From an uncultured Desulfobacter sp. (GTDB lineage: Bacteria; Desulfobacterota; Desulfobacteria; Desulfobacterales; Desulfobacteraceae), in NCBI RefSeq assembly GCF_963666675.1, contig NZ_OY762929.1, forward strand, positions 2,728,001 to 2,792,000: a stretch of 64,000 nt of DNA. The letters are read 5' to 3'. The notes under the pieces are model-generated. The model had not been told where the DNA came from, did no database searches, and saw nothing but the letters and a program-made list of their open reading frames with translations. Below are positions 59,668 to 64,000 of this stretch, in pieces (position 1 is the stretch's first letter; the number at the start of each line of letters is the position of its first letter). Both the position numbers and the translations under genes were made by a program.

Positions 59668-60089
59668 AAACGCTTACCAGACCGATCCTTCTTTTCTTTC
59701 TGGCGTTAATCTGTTTTTCCTGCACCCACCTTTCGCCTAAAAGCTCATGGGTATTGACTGATTCTAAGCCGCCGTTACTGCTTTGTGATGAAATCATCGC
59801 CCGCCTGCTCCTGCAATATCCACCGGCGAAAACCACGATAACGCTTCTTAAAAGCGGCAATAAAACCTTTGACGAACTGATTGAAAAACAGGCCAGGCGA
59901 GCCGGTTATACAATCAGTCAGACTCGGAACGCTGTTAAGATCAGCTATGTCATTGACGTGTTATCGCAAAATCCCGGCACCGGATACGTCCACCTTAAAA
60001 GCAGTGACGGATTCAGTTTCAGCCGAATGTTCCGTATGCCCGGATATAACCTGGCAGACAATTATACCCAACGCGAGGTTAAAAAATGA
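59664..60089 (+). CDS. trbH: TrbH-like lipoprotein
   Basis: This 141-residue protein has a hydrophobic signal with a lipobox-like LICFSC near residue 20, so Cys would carry lipid. The rest (DELIEKQARRAGYTISQTRN) resembles VirB7/TrbH-type outer-membrane lipoproteins that stabilise the core ring. The position between trbG and trbI supports this strongly. Similarity in sequence is modest. It overlaps both neighbours by 4 bases. Confidence 0.75.
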   Translation: MKTLTRPILLFFLALICFSCTHLSPKSSWVLTDSKPPLLLCDEIIARLLLQYPPAKTTITLLKSGNKTFDELIEKQARRAGYTISQTRNAVKISYVIDVLSQNPGTGYVHLKSSDGFSFSRMFRMPGYNLADNYTQREVKK

Positions 60090-61396
60090 GTGCACCTCGG
60101 GGGCTGCAAAGGCCGGGCGTCGTGACAACTGTACTGAGCAAAAAGCCTATCTTGGTGCTGTTTCTGTTCATTGCCATCATTGTATTACTTTTACTTTTTT
60201 CAATTTTTGATGAAGGCAAAAGAAATAATAGAAACGGGGATCAGGATCAGGAAACCCTGTTGATAGAACCCCAGCAGTCATCCGTATCCACAGATGAAGA
60301 GGGGCTTAATTTGCCCAAAGCCCCTAAACAACGCAAAGGCCTTGCGTCTGAAAGCGATATGAACACCCAGGGGAAAAAGGAGGATCGAAAGCCCCTTGAA
60401 CCCATTGAGGTTGTACGCGCGAATCCCCCTCCCCAGGACCCTGTAAAAGCAGCTCTGGACAAGCAGCGACAGAAACAGCTTGTTACGGTTCTACAGTACC
60501 GGTTCGAAAAACAACGCCAGGCGCTTGAATCCAATCCGGTTGTTTACAAAAACAACGCTTCAATGATCGTCCGTACCTCTTCCGGCGTTTCTGACCAAAC
60601 CAGCCGACAATCGGGAACTTCAGCCAGATTGTCTGCCTTAAACAGTGAACTTGCAAATGCCAAAGCAAGGCTTGGCCTTGGGGGAGCCGGTTCACAATCC
60701 ACAGCATCGGTAACCACGACAACCGGTTTATCCATATCTGCTCAAACCGAAATCAATGACGATTCAATGTGGGATAACGGTTACGCCATGGATCAGGACA
60801 CCAATGCGTTATCCATTAAAACCGGGACCATTATACCTGTGGTGCTGATCACCGGGATTGATTCCACCTTACCGGGCTATATCAGCGGCCAGGTCAGTCA
60901 AAATGTCTGGGATACCGCAACCGGTTATAACCTGCTCATCCCCCAGGGCACCAAAGTCTTTGGTCAATATCAGAACAATATAATGATGGGCCAGGAACGG
61001 GTATTCGTCGTCTGGCAGCGATTAATATTTCCTGACGGTCGAACAATGACCTTGAAAGATATGCCCGGCGGGGATCAGCTAGGGTACACGGGCCTGAAAG
61101 ACAAAGTCAATAATCACTATTTCAGAATTTACGGCCATGCCCTGCTGATGAGCCTTGTCACCGGCGGCACCGCTTATGCCATGAATACTCTGGACAACGA
61201 TAACAGTGACGAAACAACAACGCTCAATGAGTCCATGGGAACCGCCCTGGCCGATCAAATGGGACAGACAACCATGGGCCTGCTTGAAAAACACATGAAT
61301 ATGTCCCCCACCTTAACCATCCGGCCCGGTTATCGCCTGAACATCATAGCGGTTAAAGATTTAGAGTTCAGCGAATCGTACGAAGGCAAATTATGA
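60086..61396 (+). CDS. trbI: TrbI/VirB10-like protein
   Basis: A 436-residue energy-coupling core protein: cytoplasmic N-terminus, one transmembrane helix (about 22-42), a long Gln/Pro-rich periplasmic linker, and the C-terminal VirB10 beta-barrel domain. TLPGYISGQVSQNVWDTATG, LIPQGTKVFGQYQ, the DMPGGDQLG turn and TIRPGYRLNIIAVKDL are the characteristic segments. It spans the periplasm and forms the outer-membrane channel. The stop overlaps the next small gene. Confidence 0.92.
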   Translation: MSAPRGLQRPGVVTTVLSKKPILVLFLFIAIIVLLLLFSIFDEGKRNNRNGDQDQETLLIEPQQSSVSTDEEGLNLPKAPKQRKGLASESDMNTQGKKEDRKPLEPIEVVRANPPPQDPVKAALDKQRQKQLVTVLQYRFEKQRQALESNPVVYKNNASMIVRTSSGVSDQTSRQSGTSARLSALNSELANAKARLGLGGAGSQSTASVTTTTGLSISAQTEINDDSMWDNGYAMDQDTNALSIKTGTIIPVVLITGIDSTLPGYISGQVSQNVWDTATGYNLLIPQGTKVFGQYQNNIMMGQERVFVVWQRLIFPDGRTMTLKDMPGGDQLGYTGLKDKVNNHYFRIYGHALLMSLVTGGTAYAMNTLDNDNSDETTTLNESMGTALADQMGQTTMGLLEKHMNMSPTLTIRPGYRLNIIAVKDLEFSESYEGKL

Positions 61397-61569
61397 AAAT
61401 TGATAAAAAATCCTGGCAACAAGGCTATGAGGCGGGACTCCGGCAACAGGAGTCACAACCGGAAAATACAGAGGTCCTAAGCTGGCATGCCGGGTTTATT
61501 GAAGGGCAGGCAGAGGCTGAAACGAAAATTAACCCCCACGGGGAAGAATCTAGGAGAAAGAAATTATGA
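61393..61569 (+). CDS. RMF/CrpP-like small protein
   Basis: A 58-codon frame overlaps trbI by 4 bases (ATGA) and topB by 4 bases (ATGA), so it is almost certainly translated. The sequence WQQGYEAGLRQQ...WHAGFIEGQAEAE shows the paired W/G..AG-L and W..GF.EG motifs seen in ribosome modulation factor (RMF) and in the plasmid-encoded CrpP family. The resemblance is short and not proof. A role in recipient or donor physiology, or simply as a conserved ICE-encoded accessory protein, is possible. Confidence 0.6.
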   Translation: MKIDKKSWQQGYEAGLRQQESQPENTEVLSWHAGFIEGQAEAETKINPHGEESRRKKL

Positions 61570-63722
61570 AACTTTTTATCGCAGAAAAACCATCCCTTGG
61601 CCGTGCCATTGCCGCAGGCCTGGGGAATGCCGAAAAAAGGAACGGTTACATAGAATGCGGCTCAAATGTCGTTACCTGGTGCTTCGGTCACCTGTTGGAA
61701 ATGGACCAGCCCGAAGCATACGACGAAAAGTACAAGGCCTGGAAAAAAGAGGACCTGCCCATTGTACCAAAGGCCTTTAATGCTTCGGTCAGAAAAGATG
61801 CTGCAGCACAAATGAAGATCATAGGCAGGCTGCTCATGGATGCTGAAATGGTCGTCAATGCAGGAGACCCGGACAGAGAAGGTCAACTGCTTGTTGATGA
61901 GGTGTTGGAATACCACAACTATGCCGGTTCTTGCGAACGGATCTGGCTTGCCGCCCTGGATGACAAGTCAGTCACAAAAGCCCTGTCATCCATGACGGAC
62001 AACAATGATTATACCGGCTTGCGTGATGCTGCCCGGGCCAGGTCACAGGCAGACTGGCTGGTGGGCATGAACTGCACCCGGGCCATGACCCTCAAAGGAC
62101 GTGATGTCGGCAGCCAGGGCGTGTTATCCCTTGGCAGAGTGCAGACCCCGACCCTTGCCCTGGTGGTCAATCGGGACCTCTTCATTGAAAACTTCAAGCC
62201 CCACCCGTACTTCATCCTTCATGTTGAAATTCTTCATGAAGCAGGTTCTTTCACCGGCACATTTCAGCCGCTTGACACACAAAACGGGTTGGATGACCAG
62301 GGCCGCTTAATCAGCCCTGATGAAGCCTATCGGATCAAAAAAGAGGTAAGCGGTCAGGCGGGGAAAATTCTTGAAGCCCATAAAGAGAAAAAGAAGAAGA
62401 ATCCGCCGTTACCCCTTTGCCTTTCCTCTTTACAAAAAGCGGCCTCGTCAACGTTGGGCATGGGAGCAAAACAAGTGCTTGATGTGGCCCAGGCCCTTTA
62501 TGAAAAAAAGCTGACAACCTATCCCCGGTCCGACTGCCGTTATCTACCGGAGGAACAATTTGATGAAGCCGGCAGTGTGCTTTCAGTCCTGGCAAACCTG
62601 CACGGGCTTGAGCAAATTGCCGGGAACACGGATTGCTCTATCAAAAGCGCTGCATACAACACGAAAAAAGTCACTGCCCATCATGCCATTATTCCCACAG
62701 GTGAAATTCCTTCGAATTTATCAGATGACGAATCTGCCCTGTACCGCATGATTGCCCAAAGCTTTTGCCTTCAGTTTTATGCAGCCATGGAGTTTGAAGC
62801 GCAGAAAATTTTGACCGGCATAAATCATACTGTCTGGAAATCAACGGGCCGAACGATATTGAATCCAGGCTGGACAGCTTTCATCAAAGAAGAAAAATCA
62901 GACGCTGAAAACAGTGAAGAACAAGCTTTACCTAATGTCCATGAAGATGACGACATAACCGCTTCTAATATTGATATCAAATCCCAAAAAACCAAACCAC
63001 CCGCAAGATTTACCGAAGGTACCCTCATTGAGGCCATGGCAAATGTCCATAAATTTATTGAGGACACCGAAGCCAAGAAAACCCTGAAAGAAAATGAAGG
63101 CATCGGAACAGAAGCCACCCGGGCCGGGATCATCGAAACATTAAAAGCCCGGCAGCTGCTCGAACTCCAGAAAAAGAATATCATTTCCACTGATCTTGGC
63201 CGGCAACTGATCAAAATGGCCCCTGCCCTACTCACCGATCCTGTGACAACAGCACAATGGGAATCCAGGCTTTCTGCCATCGCTGACGGGAACGAAAGCC
63301 TATCCGAATTTATGACAGATCAAACCACCCAGGTCCCGGAACTTGTCAAAGCAATATTCGCCCTTCAATTAGACCCGTTGCCGGGCACCCATCTTTGCCC
63401 GGAATGCGGCCAACCTTTACGCAGGCAAAAAAGCAAAAAAGGGGCGTGGTATTGGGCCTGCTTCAACCAGGATGGGCATGCCAAGCCTGTATTCCTCAAT
63501 GATAAAAACGGCAAGCCGGACTTAACGCCAAAGAAAAAAATAGAATTATCAGAACATAAATGCCGGGCCTGCGGCAAACCGCTTGTGAAGCGAGAATCAA
63601 AGAAAAAAGGAAAAGGAGGCAAGAAAAATTATTGGTGGGGATGCTCCGGCTTCCCCGAATGCAAACAAATGTATTTTGACAATAACGGCAAGCCCCAGTT
63701 CACAGATAAGAAAGGAAAATAA
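61566..63722 (+). CDS. topB: DNA topoisomerase III (TopB/TraE type)
   Basis: A type IA topoisomerase (718 residues). The Toprim acidic motif is GDPDREGQLLVDEVL near 101, and the active-site tyrosine is about Y319 in LTTYPRSDCRYLPE. LSLGRVQTPTLALVVNRD is the characteristic helix. Two C-terminal zinc-finger modules (CPECGQPL, then CRACGKPLVKR...CSGFPECKQ) end the protein. IncP plasmids encode a similar enzyme as TraE. It probably helps to resolve the transferred strand or replication intermediates. It starts 4 bases inside the preceding gene. Confidence 0.95.
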   Translation: MKLFIAEKPSLGRAIAAGLGNAEKRNGYIECGSNVVTWCFGHLLEMDQPEAYDEKYKAWKKEDLPIVPKAFNASVRKDAAAQMKIIGRLLMDAEMVVNAGDPDREGQLLVDEVLEYHNYAGSCERIWLAALDDKSVTKALSSMTDNNDYTGLRDAARARSQADWLVGMNCTRAMTLKGRDVGSQGVLSLGRVQTPTLALVVNRDLFIENFKPHPYFILHVEILHEAGSFTGTFQPLDTQNGLDDQGRLISPDEAYRIKKEVSGQAGKILEAHKEKKKKNPPLPLCLSSLQKAASSTLGMGAKQVLDVAQALYEKKLTTYPRSDCRYLPEEQFDEAGSVLSVLANLHGLEQIAGNTDCSIKSAAYNTKKVTAHHAIIPTGEIPSNLSDDESALYRMIAQSFCLQFYAAMEFEAQKILTGINHTVWKSTGRTILNPGWTAFIKEEKSDAENSEEQALPNVHEDDDITASNIDIKSQKTKPPARFTEGTLIEAMANVHKFIEDTEAKKTLKENEGIGTEATRAGIIETLKARQLLELQKKNIISTDLGRQLIKMAPALLTDPVTTAQWESRLSAIADGNESLSEFMTDQTTQVPELVKAIFALQLDPLPGTHLCPECGQPLRRQKSKKGAWYWACFNQDGHAKPVFLNDKNGKPDLTPKKKIELSEHKCRACGKPLVKRESKKKGKGGKKNYWWGCSGFPECKQMYFDNNGKPQFTDKKGK

Positions 63723-63724
63723 CA

Positions 63725-63943
63725 ATGGATTTTGAATACTTTGCAATGAAACGCAACATGACCGTTGATGAGTACATCGCCTGGCTGAAAAGACAGCTTG
63801 ACCGTCTTGATTTTGATTCTGACGATATCCCGGGGGATGTTGCCGAATATGCGGAAGAATCTTTGGGCCTTATCAAAATTTCTGCAGAAGAATTAGCCGG
63901 AATGCAAAAAGCACAATTAGAAATTGAGGAGGCTGACTTATGA
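63725..63943 (+). CDS. Small acidic hypothetical ICE protein
   Basis: A 72-residue acidic protein two bases after topB, preceded by AAGGAAAATAACA. It has a helical pattern (MTVDEYIAWLKRQLDRLDF). No family is recognised. Overlap with the next gene (ATGA) supports a real, co-translated gene. Confidence 0.65.
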   Translation: MDFEYFAMKRNMTVDEYIAWLKRQLDRLDFDSDDIPGDVAEYAEESLGLIKISAEELAGMQKAQLEIEEADL

Positions 63944-64000
63944 GTAAATATCAAGATCAGCTCAATGATTTTTCAAAAAGGGTTTTAGAGGCCATTGAAA
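63940..64000 (+). CDS. Start of next ICE gene (cut by window edge)
   Basis: An ATG overlapping the preceding stop opens a frame (SKYQDQLNDFSKRVLEAIE) that is still open at the last base. GAGGAGG lies 8 bases before it. The 20 visible residues are helical and too few to name. Confidence 0.6.
   Translation, partial: MSKYQDQLNDFSKRVLEAIE

Larger units (their letters stand above)
49179..64000 (+). mobile_element. Transfer region of an integrative conjugative element (partial)
   Basis: From the winged-helix gene onward nearly all genes run on the plus strand with short overlaps and match conjugation modules: TraK-, TraL- and TraM-like proteins of IncP type, a VirB/Trb type IV secretion operon in Ti-plasmid order (C, D-E, J, L, F, G, H, I), and topoisomerase III. 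The element continues past the window. Integrase, relaxase, TraG/VirD4 and TrbB are not in view, so boundaries, mobility and ICE versus plasmid integration are unproven. The left edge is placed at the first transfer-related gene. Confidence 0.8.

Overview
The window reads as a chromosomal segment of an anaerobic, sulfate-reducer-like member of the Desulfobacterota, most likely Desulfobacteraceae (Desulfobacter/Desulfobacula type), carrying the first part of an integrative conjugative element (ICE) at its right end. The taxonomic guess is inference. It rests on a giant DUF3683/FAD/Fe-S oxidoreductase, a DsrE-family protein, a two-subunit glycine decarboxylase (GcvPA + GcvPB), a long DmdC-type acyl-CoA dehydrogenase, PerR plus KatG as oxygen defence, and many receiver, GGDEF and sigma-54 regulators. 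No rRNA or sulfate-reduction gene is present to confirm it.

Layout. 1-8.8 kb: two cupins, tRNA-Arg(TCT), prfC, the DUF3683 oxidoreductase with rsmE, a small orphan ORF, a cyclic-nucleotide-binding protein and a rhodanese-ferritin fusion. 9-12 kb: a PerR-like regulator and katG, with a perfect 19-bp Fur/PerR-type palindrome next to a good katG promoter. 12-18.8 kb: a porin, a conserved small protein, threonine dehydrogenase with a Kbl-type enzyme, a receiver-GGDEF protein, a YchJ protein and a DsrE protein. 19-25 kb: a tightly overlapping minus-strand ABC-transporter operon (nitrate/sulfonate/bicarbonate class). It carries one exported Tat binding protein plus two signal-less binding-protein-like proteins, one fused behind a complete CheY-type receiver, and ends with an extremely acidic protein. 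25-32 kb: an AarF/UbiB kinase, a phasin-like protein, an acyl-CoA dehydrogenase, an MBL hydrolase and an AmpG-type permease. 32-40 kb: lrp-gcvT-gcvH-gcvPA-gcvPB, with lpd and a MalY-type lyase transcribed divergently, so the glycine cleavage enzymes lie together. Tdh/Kbl would supply glycine from threonine. 40-48.7 kb: a split NtrC-type regulator, a FabH-like synthase, pgi, a left-handed beta-helix protein, glmM and a Bax-inhibitor-1 protein.

49-64 kb is an ICE transfer region. It starts with a winged-helix protein, two tandem TraK-like proteins, a Rha-family protein, and TraL and TraM like those of IncP plasmids. A VirB-type secretion operon follows in Ti-plasmid order: trbC, trbD-trbE (fused), trbJ, [trbK position], trbL, trbF, trbG, trbH, trbI. 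Then come an RMF/CrpP-like small ORF, topoisomerase III and small genes running off the right edge. No relaxase, coupling protein, VirB11 ATPase (trbB) or integrase is visible in the window.

The most unusual signal is at the trbK position. An unlisted 56-codon gene lies there on the opposite strand. It has a strong ribosome-binding site, one membrane segment and a C-terminal peptide that copies the C-terminus of TrbJ with mostly synonymous codon differences. Other noteworthy items are the receiver/binding-protein fusion in the ABC operon, a dispersed two-hairpin intergenic repeat family with four full-length and three truncated or degenerate copies, and mutually exclusive hairpins just before the ICE genes.
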